From Quercus robur (Eukaryota > Streptophyta > Magnoliopsida > Fagales > Fagaceae), in assembly GCF_932294415.1 (NCBI RefSeq), contig NC_065541.1:52120290-52184289 (forward strand): DNA of 64,000 bases, given 5' to 3'. A program made the translations under genes and the position numbers. Of the stretch, positions 10,201-23,096 are shown piece after piece. Under the pieces are notes generated by a model. The model did not search any database. It was not told where the DNA came from and saw only the letters and a program-made list of their open reading frames with translations. Position 1 is the stretch's first letter. Each line of letters starts with the position of its first letter.

Positions 10201-12612
10201 TGAAATGAATGAAGATTAATAATTTAAAATAATTAGTCGACCCGTGCATCATGACAATATATAATAATAAATTTTTATTTTGTAATACGTTATGATGTAT
10301 AATTTATTGAAAAATTTTGTTTTTAAAAGTATTTTCTATCCATCTATCTCTAGATTTTCTAGTCTTTACAAATATATGATTCTATTATTTTGGATTTTTT
10401 TTTTTTTTTGAGAAACTTGGGTGTGATTGATTGGTATTATTCTTTTTTGAAATTTTTATATTCTTCAAATTTTTGTTATGGTGTGTTATGTTTTCCTTTA
10501 TTTTTGGGTACAAACTTTTTATGTTTCAAATTTTTCATTCTCATAAAAATATTATCATGATAATCAAATCTCATTACAAATTTACAATTGATATTACTCA
10601 AATAATTAATAGGCAAATTCGAATATATAGTTGTATAAATTGTATTTTGATATAAACTCAAATTCTCAAAAAACACACTACCAAAATGTATCAATCAATT
10701 TGGACCGATTATAAAATATGGGCTCGGACAAATTTGTTTTTCCTCAATTTTCAATCATTTTCTTTTTTCTCTTGTCAACCAAATAGAAGAAGCTACATTT
10801 CCTTCATACGTTAGTAAAACCCTTTTTATTTCTAGAATCCTTTTTCAACATAGGTAATACCATAATAAATAAGAACTTTATTAAGGAACTAATAATTTAT
10901 AAATTATGGGAAGAATCAGGAGCATAGCAAAGATTTTTTACTTAAGGAGGCCAAGTTATAGTGTTTTTATAAAATTAAAAACGTTAATATATCCATAAAT
11001 TGTCTAGTTCACCATAATCATACAAAATATCCAAACACACACACACACACACCCAAAAAAAAAAAAAATTGCATCAAAATTATGTCTACTATGAGTCTTT
11101 CATAGAATAAAATTAATCTATTATCATCAAATTCTAAATTCTAAATTTTGTTACAAGCATCTTAAATTCATCCATTATGGAGAAGATTTAAAATTTTGGA
11201 GTGGCCACGAGCAAGGTGGCTCCGCCCCTGGGAAGAACTCCAACTGAATCCTCTAATTCCCATTAATTTTAAGATATGTTCCATTTAAAAATCAATAAAT
11301 GTCATTAGTTGTACATTCAGCTAAAAATGAAAGGAACTAGTGGGAATCCTTTTACATAAATTATTATTATAATTGGCATGAGTAATGCACTCCTGGTATT
11401 ATAAAATATCTAAACTCTTTGTTTAAACAGGTGTATATACATAATCCCTTAATAATTAAAGGGAAAAACTTGTCCTAGAAATCATGACCACTACATCAAC
11501 CACTATCTTGATCATGATGTTGTTGATTAAAAAAATTAATCATTCAGTCGGTGCTAAGATGACAAGGATGAGAACTTATGGCAGCACAAGAAGGGCTATT
11601 GGGCCGTGGTCTAGTAAAATTTGAACTTAGCCCATTGAATGGACTTGAACCCGAATAGGGTGACGAAAATAGGGAACAAGGATAGCTTATTATAGATAAA
11701 AACTTTATTGTTTAAGTTTCAAGAAATTAAAATTCTTCTCATCAAAAAAAAAAAAAAAATTAATTCTATTCTACATAAAATTTCAAGAAATTTAACATTT
11801 ATTTTGATTTTTATCATAATTTTATGTTTTAACATAGTATAACTTACACACTACATTCGATAATATTAATAAAATATTTTCTTTCTGTTACATATATATT
11901 TTTTAATTAATCCATGAATCATACTAGAATATCACTGCTAGTTAATATAAAATTTTAATAGACGAATACACATAAACCAGACAAACTACATTTAAGAAAA
12001 ATTCCAACTTGGAGATTTATTTATTTTTACTCCCAAAAAAAAAGAGATTTAATTGTTATAAATATATATATTATTTGCCTCACTGCAAAGATTTGGTTCA
12101 TTATTTTTAGGGAATAAAAGTCTCAAATAAAAAAATTTAGGATCTTAGGGTTTGGAAGTTTTTAGGGAATTTTATAGATGAAGAAAATAAGCACAAAGAG
12201 TATCGTAGTATTGCTTGTAGGCAATACAATTGCACAAGATAAAGAAGGATTTGCAAAGGCAACATTGTAGCCTTGGTGATCGACTTAACAAACCTTTTCC
12301 ATTGCCATTAAAATTTCTTGTTACCATTATAGAATGGTAGGTCAAATGTGTAAGTTTGCTAAGGCTGATGACAAAAGATTGTAAGGAATAAGAAGAAAGA
12401 CTTACAGCATCAATCCAGCCTAGAAATACCAAAGCACTGACAAGAAGGAAGAAGAAGAAGAAGAAGATCAAGCTAGCTGTTGTAACTCTCTTCTTTAATG
12501 GTCGCCAGCCAGTTCCACTGTGATGCTTGTGAAGCCCTCCATTATAGAACATATTAAATTCCTTCTCACTATTCCTTTTCATAGTGTTTTTGATGGAAAC
12601 CTGAAAAGCCAA
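7277..12612 (-). CDS. Protein O-glucosyltransferase, CAP10/KDEL (Rumi/POGLUT-like) family, six exons
   Basis: Exons: 12612-12406, 10135-9573, 9371-9179, 9079-9015, 8917-8707 and 7639-7277. They join without frame loss into 533 residues plus stop, with GT-AG borders throughout. The protein is a type II membrane protein: a basic N-terminal tail, one transmembrane segment at about 47-66, a Ser-rich stem with N-glycosylation sequons (NETQTC, NETCPSY), then a CAP10/DUF821 glucosyltransferase domain from about residue 131. Family hallmarks are MVERARRTAHFRLVI, YAYWKGNPSV, KIYVEGWAWSVSEKYILA and FFIRGMVPLEHYWPI. Family members transfer sugar from UDP-sugar to protein in the ER/Golgi; the plant substrate is unknown to me. 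The start is uncertain. A splice acceptor (CTTTTCAG) lies only 12 bp inside the first ATG, so a 5' exon may exist, and translation may begin at the ATG at 12582 (MKRNSEK). Intron 1 (12405-10136) is 2.3 kb and AT-rich. Confidence 0.9.
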
Positions 12613-15600
12613 AAAAGCTTAACCTATGTTACATATCCAGAGTACTTTCATACAAAAAAGCGAGTCCACAGAACTAACCTCAATTCTTAGTTTGTGTCTT
12701 AAATGTACCCATATGCTATGTGTGATTGTGTGAAGGTGAAACTCCTCATTCTCTCACACACAAGAACAGACGTACTTACATGAAACTTGTGATTCCTTGA
12801 TTTTAAAGGGATAATTCACGTTTCATTTCCATAATTTGCTCCCTAATTGCATGCAAATTTCCACCAAAATAAGGACTCTTTTGAGTCTCAGCTTAAGTAG
12901 GGACAAAATTGTGAAGTCTCGAAAGTGTTAAATCACTTGCTAGTCCAAAACTATCCCTCACACTGTCATAAAGAGCTCATAAAGTAGTTGACTATTCTTA
13001 TGGCAGTTCAGTCTTTTTGATGTTGAGTCGCCTCTAATTGAAGTGTTCAACTAATAGCGACTAATTTAGCCATTATCATTGACCTAATTAACCAAATTGC
13101 CCTCCCCACCCAACCCCCATAGACTTCAACTGAAGTAGCCGTCGTATGTAAAAAGGTCAATTCCAATCTCCCTAGCCCATTGGCTTCTTAGCAGAAGATT
13201 GTTGACTAGATCTGGTGCATTTGGGTATTTGATAAAACGTTGTATGATTGCGGCTTGGGAACTGAGTTGTACTTATAAATCTTAGTTGAAGTAATGGGTA
13301 ATCAAAATACAATTTTAAAGCATTTATTTGCAGTGGGTTTTAGAGAGTTTTTTCGTTGCTGTAGTTTCTGTACTGTAGTTCTTTGTTTTAGATTATTTTA
13401 ATAATATTGAAGTTTATAATAAAAAAATAAGAACTCATAAGTTTAAGTGTCATATTATATTAAGGTCATAATTAACCTCGAAAATGTTATTTGCTGAACA
13501 AATAATATCAATGTTAATGACAATAAAGATAAGTCTAAAATCACGACATAATTCACAACGAATTTCAATTAGTCAACAAATTTTAATGTTGTCTAAGATG
13601 ACAATTTGTTAATGATAGATAATAAAGTAGTTTTAGTGATAAATCCATATGAAAATTAATAATAACCTTTCAACTGTGGCTCAACCATTGAGAAATTTGT
13701 TGACAAAACTATTAGCATTACTTGTGTTAATGGTTGCGTGCCAAAGTGACTTGGTTACCAAAATCCCTTTGACAATTGTCATAGGGAGGGGGTGAAGAAA
13801 GTTTTTCTTTAGAAATATGTAGGAAAATAAATAGTTAGACTATCACTATCTTTGAACACTGTGTTTGCATACGGTACCTATTCATTGTATGTTCTTTTCC
13901 TACAACACATCTAATTCTACCAAATTAGGTTGATTTTAGGTCAAATTCGACAAATGGTAGATTAGAGCTTTACCTACCATACAACATTGAATTGTTCTCC
14001 CTTGAGAATGGTTTAATTTGTGAATTTGGCAGCTTAGGATAATTGCAGACAGTATTGTACCTCCCAGGCTAAATAACTCGGTTGAGCTGCATTTTATCTT
14101 TCCTTTAAAATAAAGCATAGTGCGACAATCCACTCCCATTAATGTTTAAAAATAACCAGCTCAATTATGAGCTTGGTTATTCATAAACACATGGCATAAA
14201 ATGATCTAAGAAAGCTATTTGAAAAACTTATAGTTGACCTTGATCTGATGAATGAGTTTTTCCTCTGTAAACTTAAACTTTTGAATTAAATAGTAACCCT
14301 ACATGTAATATTAAGACCTCGATCAGAATCTCCCTAGCACTTATCAGAGCTCACAATGAGCATGGACCAAGTGAAAGGGATTCCTGAGATTTAGAGATCA
14401 CCAAATTATGGGGGCTCAATCTTGTTGTGGGCCTTACTAAAGTGATATCACCCAATTATATAAAATAAGACATGATTTTAGTGTCTTGTTGACATACATT
14501 GACATTGTTATTAAAATTGTGCAGACTCTATGCTTGCTTTGTCATAATTTTTATATATATATATATATATATTCACCCTATGGAGGAAGGGAATTCATTT
14601 GGTGCAATTAAATAAAACACCCCAAAAGTATCTCATTTTGGAATGTAGAATTATTTTTATACTGAACATCAAGTACTCCCACTCAGCTCAACGAGGATAA
14701 GACCCTGGTTAGCAAGCTAAATTGAAGAAACAAATCACTATCCACCATTTTTATTTATAGGTAACGCGTAAAATATTATTAAAAATAAGGCCAGCTCGAG
14801 TTCATTGAGGATGTACTAGCTATCTACCATCTTATAGTATAACTATTTTTGTGTAAACTCTCCAGCAAGCTACATACCCTTGATAAAATTTAAATACAAT
14901 ACTTTAAATACAATACCTTAGATACATTCTCTAATTGAATTCAAACACTTGTTTGTTTTGAATTTAATTGTTCTTAAAAAGGATAACACTATTTTTTTTT
15001 TTTTATGGATAACACTATTCTTATCTTATTGGTCAATGCAACTAAGAATTTGAAATTAATTAAGAAAAACTTAATATAGTGCACCTAAAGGACTATACCT
15101 AAGTTTAATTCTTTATCAAATCAAAATCAGTTTATACTGAATACCCCCATAGTATTGCCACATGGAAGATCATTTCCTAAAAACAAGATAAGCCAACCTA
15201 AAACGCTTTTGACTTTTTACTTTTAGGGTAAACAATACGGAACCCATAAAACAACCCATTGAAATATTATTGAACCAAGTGGCATGGCACATGTATAAAC
15301 GCAAACAGCTTATCAGAAGTCTTGCTTCCTTGGGCCCCCAAACCAGGCTGTCAGAGACGACCCAAATTAGAAAAATAGTCACACTCGGTAATAAATAAAT
15401 AAACTAAAAAATATGGTGTATTTTTCACTCAAGCTAATCATGTGCAGAACATGCAAAGCATCACCAGATTATTACTAATAATTAAGCATTCGATTATTGC
15501 AGCAGTATGAACAAATGAATATTATGATTGGTGTTCATCTCTCTAAACTTAGTCCTCAGTCTATACCAATGTCATTAGCTGAAATTCAAAAGGTTAGCAT

Positions 15601-16187
15601 GGATACAATTGGTGCACTAGGAGCAAGTACAAAGTGAAGACTAGAAAAAGGCGTCAAGCAGAATAATGCTTGTTATCTCCAAGTCCAGCATAATGTTTTA
15701 ACCTTTTTCCCACAACCCTATAAACTGATAAACATTTGTCCAAAAGTCAGTCAAAAGTTTTTCTATAATCAAACTAATCTCTGATAATTTGAATCTATTA
15801 AATGTAACCACTCAAAACTAGGCCCCATTGGAACCATTCACCAATGCCATAGACTCATCTATGACCTGGGTCGATGACACAGCTTAGCAACAACAAATGA
15901 ACATCCACACCATTCATACTCACAAATAAACTGGAAGAGCAGTTATAACATTGCAAGCAGTTACCTTAGCTTCCTCAAGTTTTTGTCTATCTGCTTTCAT
16001 ACTCTGAATGGCCTAAAAGAAAAAATGTGACACCTCTAACTTCCATTTCACATTGAAGACAGGGTTATGCACTCGCCAATTCATCTAGAACTATTTATTA
16101 TCTCACCAACAATTAATTTAGAACAATTTACCATCTCTCACTAATGTGCTACAGAATTGCAGACTAAGTAGCACATATCTCACCTTA
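12613..16187. other. Intergenic between the glucosyltransferase and TAD1 genes
   Basis: No open frame worth calling. 12613-12800 probably contains the promoter of the minus-strand glucosyltransferase gene. 13235-13345 is an uninterrupted relative of the sequence that flanks the MITE at 5942-6443. An (AT)n run lies at 14550-14571. A possible spliced 3' UTR exon of TAD1 lies at 16014-15965 (acceptor TTTTAG, donor GTAACT). The rest is AT-rich with nothing recognised. Confidence 0.5.
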
Positions 16188-19100
16188 CTATCTGAAAATG
16201 GAGAAGGCTTCATAGTCCTCCGGTTTCAATAGCCAATTGCTAAAAGGCGGTCTTCCTTTAAAAATTTTTGAAGTCAAGTTGTATTCCTGAGCCCTCTCCT
16301 GGAAAGGGATCATTATGTCAAACCAGTTAGAAGATGACAGGTAATATACATCAGTTCATACCAGCTAGCTGAATCCATTTTTCACATCTTCAGATACATC
16401 AAATCAATAAAAATGCTAAATCACAAATACATTGGTTTTTTTTGTGGGTCTAAATCACGAAGTACATTTACTTAAATTTACATCTCACAAGTTTAGGATG
16501 CCAGTTTATGGAACCTTCACTTGCCAAAAAATTACATAACTGATCACATGCTTGCTGCCTTTTTCTCTCATTCACACATGCACATTTCACTACTATATTT
16601 TTATTAACAAAAGTTTCTTCACAAAATAAACATGTTTTTGTAATTAGGCAACCAAATCATGAATATTGTATCCCTGGCATTCTTAACAAAAGTTACCTCT
16701 TTAACATCTTGAGTCTTAAATATGTAGGATGAGGGATAAAATAATGAGAAAAAATATTGAAATAAATTCAGGTGAAATTTGAAAATCAACTCCTTTTTAC
16801 ACATATCCCCATTGATGCAGCCTAAATGCTTCAACTAACTATATTCCTATAAATATTTACAATCCAGATAAAAGAAAAGAGATCGGTACAAAATATAGAG
16901 ATGTTAGCCAAATTTGAATACAAAAACCTAATTAGTAATTTTGTATTTCAAAAAGTGAGAAGATTGGATTTTAAATTAATAATAAAAATATAAAAAGTTC
17001 AAAAGATATTATTTATTTGATATTTAAATATAAGAAAATGTCTCAAATTGTATTGAGCCTGGTTTGCCAAAATAACTGAAGACAACATTTTCTTTTTGTT
17101 AAAAAATCCTGAAATTACCTCATCATCTGGATAACATAATAGTCAATCAAAAAGAGTCTGCAGATCAACATGCAGAAAATTAAAAATATTACCTTGAGTG
17201 CTCGATAAGAAATCTCATTGGCTGGATCTTTGGTTTGGCATTCGTGTCCTAGTGACAAGAAAATCTCCAATAATCGCTTTCTGTGCAATAATAGTGATGA
17301 TGGTGATTATGCTATTTCTACAGGTGAATTTTGTTCAAGCATATTATCAACTTACTTGCACAGAGAGGACTCAGTAGATGGAGAAAGTGCTCCTTTGGCA
17401 GAGGTGCCTTGCTTTCTTCCAGTGGTTCCGAGAATGACTTCATGCAAACCAGCTTCATTCCAACAAATCGAATACCTGACAATCAAAGCATGCAGAAACA
17501 TTTAGCAACCAAACAATTATAGGATAATATGAACTATAACTGGTCAAATTTAATTGAAGTACCCGCATGTTAAAGTGCTCAAAGCTGTTTCAGAATGTTG
17601 AAACTCCTTTGGTGGTATTGGGGCTGCCCAGAATTGTGGCTGCCAGTGTAGTTAGAGTAATGTTGTCATAAGCCTGCTTATTTTCCATTTTACAGAGATA
17701 ATACTCACTTTACAGACCTGGTTCACTTGAAAGGGACTCATTAGCTCACTTGAAAATGGTTGGATTCGATCATATATAGCTCTTTTCAAGCAATCCTCTA
17801 AGAGAAACTTTTCAGGACTGTTAGGGGATCCCCCAACGGTAACAGAAGAAAGGTAAACAGGTTGAAGAAAGTAGGAAAGCAGAGCCCCTGAAATGAGAGA
17901 ATGAATAACCTTTTTATTTTATTCCTCTAATAATAGTGCCCAACAATTTATAAAATTATAGTAAGAAAAACCGTAAACACTTGCCCAAGTGTCTATAACA
18001 AGAAAATAGAAAAACAGGTGATACAATCCTACAAACATGTATGCTCATCTTAACACAGCAACAACTACAATAACAAAGCCTTAGTCCCAAATTTTTAATG
18101 TTGGCTATCAATCCTCAACAAATTAGTCAAGGATATATGCATGTCTTATACGATCCTAAAATTAACACGTTTTACACTGGTACTCACACACACAATCGTA
18201 CAATTTAGATTATAGGAACTATTAATGATATTAAATGGTATCAAGATACTATTTTTAAATTTAAAGAACATCCAAGCCTTAGTCCCAAAATTTTGGGGTC
18301 AATTATGGATGCTCAACAGACTAATTAAGGTAGCAACATGTATCATTTTTCCTTGATTCTATTATATTCAAATTCATACTCTCTGTTATCTCTTTAATTG
18401 ACATGTATTTTTATACTTCTATTAAAGGTTTTTTTAGGTCTTCCTCTATTTTTTTTCATTCCCTCGACTTGAATTAACTCTCTTTTACTCACTAGTGCAT
18501 AAACCACTCTCCTATGCACATGACCAAAGTCCATTTCAAGTGACTTTCACTCATCTTTTCATCAATAGAGGGTCAAGCCTATCTTTAAGCAAAATAGAAA
18601 GCTAAAAATTATCCATGCTTGAACATGGGATCACAGTTAGTTATTAAAGGACAAACCTTGAACTCCCACAACATTCCAACGAGCTATCTTGTCAGAGCAG
18701 CTAACTGACAATGTTGTATCACCACGACCAGGCTTTCTTTGAACCGAGCCAATAAGTTTTGGAGTATCACCTGAAAATGAATCCACTTATACTCTACATT
18801 CAGATAAAATAGTTAGTAATAATTCTTCTCGTAGAAAGATGCAATTGCTACAAGTATGTCATAAAACAGAATTCTGTTATGAAAATATCGAAAGCAACGC
18901 AAGAAGATGAACAAGGAAACCATGTAATTTGAGAAACTAATAACCAAATGATCAGCCCTCTAAATGTCACAAGGTAGAGGTAGAATGAAGGAACTTTCAA
19001 CTCATAATGTTGCTCAAAGTTTGACAGTCCCTCTCTAGTGATATCCTGGTTCTTCTTCTTTTTTTCCTTTTTTCTTTTTCTCTTATGGTAAATAGATACA

Positions 19101-21775
19101 TTAGTTTTTCATCATAAAAGAAAACAACAATATAATATTACCACTTTACAGCATATCTGGTCCACGCTTCTATCTCGAGCTTTTTGAATAGACCTTGGTG
19201 TTCCATTTCTCCTGTCATTCAGGTTCCATTTCTATCTCTACCACACTCCTGAATTTTTGTATTTTTACACTTGCTTAGCTTTCTTCTTTCAACAATACTT
19301 CACATCGTTGAGCATGGGATACTAACCCTTGCCATGTACTGATAACCTAGACTGTTATAAGAAAGTCTAAATTGACTATATAAATATATTTTATATATGT
19401 ACCTATATAATATACTTATATAAACTTTCATATTATCTAAGTTTGGAAATAAGTGTATAAAATATTGAACTACTATTTTTAACTTATTAATAATGTAAAT
19501 AGTCATTTAATTTGTAGAAAAATATATATAATTTCTAATCATATAAGTTTAATGAATCTAGGTTTTGTAAGTTTATTTTCTAAGGAAAAAAAAATGAAAA
19601 TAAATCTATTTAATTATCTCAAATATAGTTTATTTATTAATCATAAGCATACATTTACGAAGAGATAAAAAATTGCACTTGTAGTACTTACTTTACACTA
19701 CCCTATAATCCATGGCATTCACGAACACTTTTTTTGAGAAACTAATAACCAAATGATCAGCCCTCTAAATGTCACAAGGTAGAGGTAGAATGAAGGAACT
19801 TTCAACTCATAATGTTGCTCAAAGTTTGACAGTGCCCCCTCTAGTTATATCCTGGTTCTTTATTTTCTTTTTTCTTTTTCCATTTTGGTAAATAGATACA
19901 TTAGTTTTTCATCATAAAAGAAAACAATAATATAATATTACCACTTTACAGTGTATCTGGGACTAACCACCCATACTCTTCTACTTCACTAAAGTAATAT
20001 AAAAGTTGTAATTCAGGATGAAAATGGCAATCCTAAGTTTGATTTGAATCACAATGATTACTACATAACAGCCACACATTTATCCACAATAAAATAGATA
20101 CAATGTGAAAAAAGCGACAGCCAAGAATTCACTAAGACTAGATTTGAGGTAACATGAATAACCCAAACAAGAGGTAACATCCAAGTGAGTTAAGAAGAGT
20201 TCGATGAGAAAGAGGAAGAAAGGAGAGGATAACTAAAATACTAATCTCACCATTATTCTTTACCGAATCCTCCAAGGGTTCACTTGTGGAATTGTCAAGA
20301 TCACCCAAACATGATTGTGAACCCCTTTCTCTTGGCAGGTTAGTTTTAAGAGGAGACAATGGAAAATCAAGTGATGCAGCCCCACCTACAGGAAACAAGA
20401 GAAAAATAGTATAACCAGAAACGAAGCGTCTCTGAAGAGTTTGGTAAAGTTTTAGTTAATGCATTAACCAAAAAGAAATAATTTTTCTATATGTCAGAAT
20501 TAAAAACAAAATAAATAAAACATCACTAAGAATTACATGGTAGTTGTGATATGTAGAGGTGTAATTGCCAGCCCGGTTTCATTTTGTATTTTCCTTGGCC
20601 TAGATTATTTGTGTCTAATTGAAAGGGCAAGCTGTCGATATCACCACCTTGCAATATTGTGCTTCCATCAATATGATTTTGCACATTATAAAATTGAGTA
20701 AGACATTGAATCTGTGCATAGAAAAACCTGGTGCCATAGACATAAGAAAAAGAAATCCTTAAAACCCCAATAGAAGTACCTTAAAAACTAAAAAGAAATT
20801 TCAGCTTTACTTCTTACACAACCTCCAAATTGTAAAAATTCACAGCAGAGAGCCCACACGAACAAAAGTCCATTACACAATAAAGTAAGCACAAAACAGG
20901 CGCAGTTGGGATCAGTTGCCCATAGCTTTTACTGGCTAGATGAGAGTACAAACTCCAAAGGGGCTCATCTTTAGAAAGGTTCCATAAGTTATCAAACAGT
21001 AAAAAGTATAACAATCTTCAATTATGCAATATTAATTTATTTTTCAAATGTAATGTATGACAATTGGTTAAAACAAAACAAAGCCTTTGTTGCAAAACCA
21101 TAGTATCATCTAAAACTGTAAAAAGTTCCAAAGCAGAGAGCCCAAAAGTTGGAAGTCCATTACTACACAATAACTAACAAGCTTCAATTACGCAATATAT
21201 TAATTCATTGTCAAATGTAAAAGGTAATGGCATTTGGTTAGAACAAAAACAAAGCTTTAGCTTTAGTTTCTTCCGCAAATAGTAAAAAAAAAAAAGCAAA
21301 CAGCACAACACAGTACAATGAAAATGGTACAACAAAACTAATGAAGCAGCAATCAAACAAGTGCAAGTGCAAGTAGTAAAAGAGAGATAGTGTACCTGAG
21401 CAAAGCTCTGCGTGCAATAATTTCAGCGTGCGAGTCATTGAGAATATCACCACGAGGGCTCAAGAGAGAGCGGCCTATACACTTTGTCCCAGTTCCCAAT
21501 GCCACAACTTCCAAATCATCTGAAAATCAAATCACCACATAGCATAAGAAATTCGAACACTTTGACAAAAATGGAAAAACTCTGTTTTGGTTTGTTAATT
21601 GTGAGAAGGTAAATGGGCTACTTTGAGAAGGAGAGGAGAGGAGAAAAGCAGCCAAGACAGTGACTTCGCGTCCCTGAGGCTTTCCTTTCTTTGGGAGAGA
21701 CTTGTATACAGACAACACTTCGTCTGAAACTTTCTCTCCCCACTTCTTCTCCGCCTCTGCCTCTGCCTCTGCCAT
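16188..21775 (-). CDS. TAD1: tRNA-specific adenosine deaminase 1 (ADAT1/TAD1), ten exons
   Basis: Exons: 21775-21622, 21519-21396, 20727-20537, 20385-20251, 18770-18657, 17887-17718, 17639-17563, 17475-17356, 17280-17193 and 16298-16188. They join in one frame of 427 residues, with GT-AG borders. The adenosine-deaminase/editase domain covers almost the whole protein. Zinc and catalytic residues are in place: H82 and E84 in [11 protein letters not shown]157 in QLPCGAA and C226 in [29 protein letters not shown] and CGYSICWN are further family blocks. The enzyme is expected to deaminate A37 to inosine in tRNA-Ala, step one toward 1-methylinosine. The start is the ATG at 21775, followed by an AEAEAEAE stretch. 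The last exon ends [16 protein letters not shown]. Intron 4 (20250-18771) carries a direct duplication. A TAAG/GTGAGA donor directly after the stop suggests a spliced 3' UTR. Confidence 0.93.
18931..19960. repeat. Direct repeat of about 230 bp, two copies in TAD1 intron 4
   Basis: Copy 1 is 18931-19160 and copy 2 is 19736-19960. Both begin GAGAAACTAATAACCAAATG and end CCACTTTACAG..TATCTGG, with very few differences apart from a pyrimidine-rich stretch of variable length. The 575-bp spacer is AT-rich and unrelated. Both copies lie inside the 1.48-kb intron 4, so they do not touch coding sequence. Confidence 0.9.
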
Positions 21776-22268
21776 CAAACTTCAAAGCTCAAAGCAAAAT
21801 CCAGAACTGTCTCATTTTCTCAAAGGTATGAGAATTTTTTATTACCCAGATAATGATTGTAAAGAACTTCATTTTGGGCTAGACCAGGTCTTGTCAAGCA
21901 CAAGGTGGAGCCCATTATCAAATACCATCTTACGAGGAGAGCCCAAACCATCTTGGGCTAGACCAGGTCTTCAAATTTTGTTCTAATGATTTTTAACCCT
22001 GGGTTTCCTAGTTTTATCCGACACTCAAAAGCATGTTTGTATTAATACTAGTTATAGCAGCACGTGCAAGTCACGTGCTTGTCGTGAGAAAAAAATACTA
22101 TAGTAATTAAGATCTATTTTAGATTTTATTTGTATTACAAAATAAAGATATGAATAATTTGATTTTTAAAGTATATAGAGATATACATTAATCAAAAGAG
22201 ACATTAATTTTAAGAATTTTGATAATTATATCGTAAAAAGTTAATATCATTTGTTTAAGAATTATGAT
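21776..22268. other. TAD1 5' flank with a possible Helitron 3' terminus
   Basis: The 5' leader and promoter of TAD1 should lie here. The phrase TTGGGCTAGACCAGGTCTT occurs twice (near 21875 and 21954). At 22079-22048 on the minus strand, a hairpin (AGCACGTG, loop, CACGTGCT) is followed by eight bases and then CTAG and T, which is the layout of a Helitron 3' end. I could not fix the matching 5' end. Confidence 0.4.
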
Positions 22269-23096
22269 TGTAGGGTCCTTAAGTCCAGGAGTTCATTATC
22301 TACCCGTATATTAAGCCTATGGCCCAAGCTGAGAACAAGGATCTGCCCGAGGAGGAGAAGTCTTCGTCAGAGGAGACTGTGTTGATGAATAAAAAGGTGG
22401 GATTTTGTCATAATAGCTCAAGAGAGTGTGCCAAGGATGAAGGTGTCCTCGGCTACACAAAGCCGAGGTCCTAAGAGATGGTTTATTAGCAAGAATGACA
22501 ATCCCGGAAATTCAGTTGAAGCGGACAAGCATTGCAGAGACATCAAATAAAGAGAAGTCTCTAAATATCTTAGGTAAAAGCTGCTGCCTCCGCATTAAAT
22601 GCACTGCAGCTAACTCTCTGGCCGCATTAATGTGGAGGTGATGCCTAAATAGTGGATTTCAACCTTACAACTACTACATAAGGGCTTATGGGGAGTGCTG
22701 ATGGGACAAGTATCCAAACCAACCATCTAGAATGCACGTGGAAAGTGGAGATGAAAGGGAAAGATAGTATAAAAGGAGAAGAAGTGAGTGAGAAAGGGGA
22801 TTGAAAAAAAAAAAAAAAAAAGAGGAAAGAAACAGTGTAGCAATTGAGAATCAAACTTGTAACGTTACCTAAGAACATTATATAAAAACCAATATCCTCG
22901 GACTTTGCCGAGGACGTTTTTGCTTTAGAATACACTTGTGTATTTTCATTCTTTTGACATCAAACCTACCTAATTTGTTGTTTGGCTAACTAAAGCCTAG
23001 TTTTTCTAACACATTCTCTACAAATTCATTGTTTTAGGCATTTTGGGCCCAAGTCCATTCAGACTTCGGGCTTGGGTCTTGAATCTGGTCCTTACA
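22269..23096 (+). mobile_element. Solo LTR with 5-bp target-site duplication
   Basis: The 828-bp unit starts TGTAGGGTCC and ends GGTCCTTACA, and is flanked on both sides by ATGAT (22264-22268 and 23097-23101). A TATA box (AGTATAAAAGG, near 22767) gives plus orientation. No internal domain, primer-binding site or polypurine tract is attached, so it is a solo LTR left by recombination. It shares blocks such as CCGCATTAAATGC and GGCCGCATTAATGTGG with the LTRs at 44757-45542 and 62059-62869. Confidence 0.88.
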
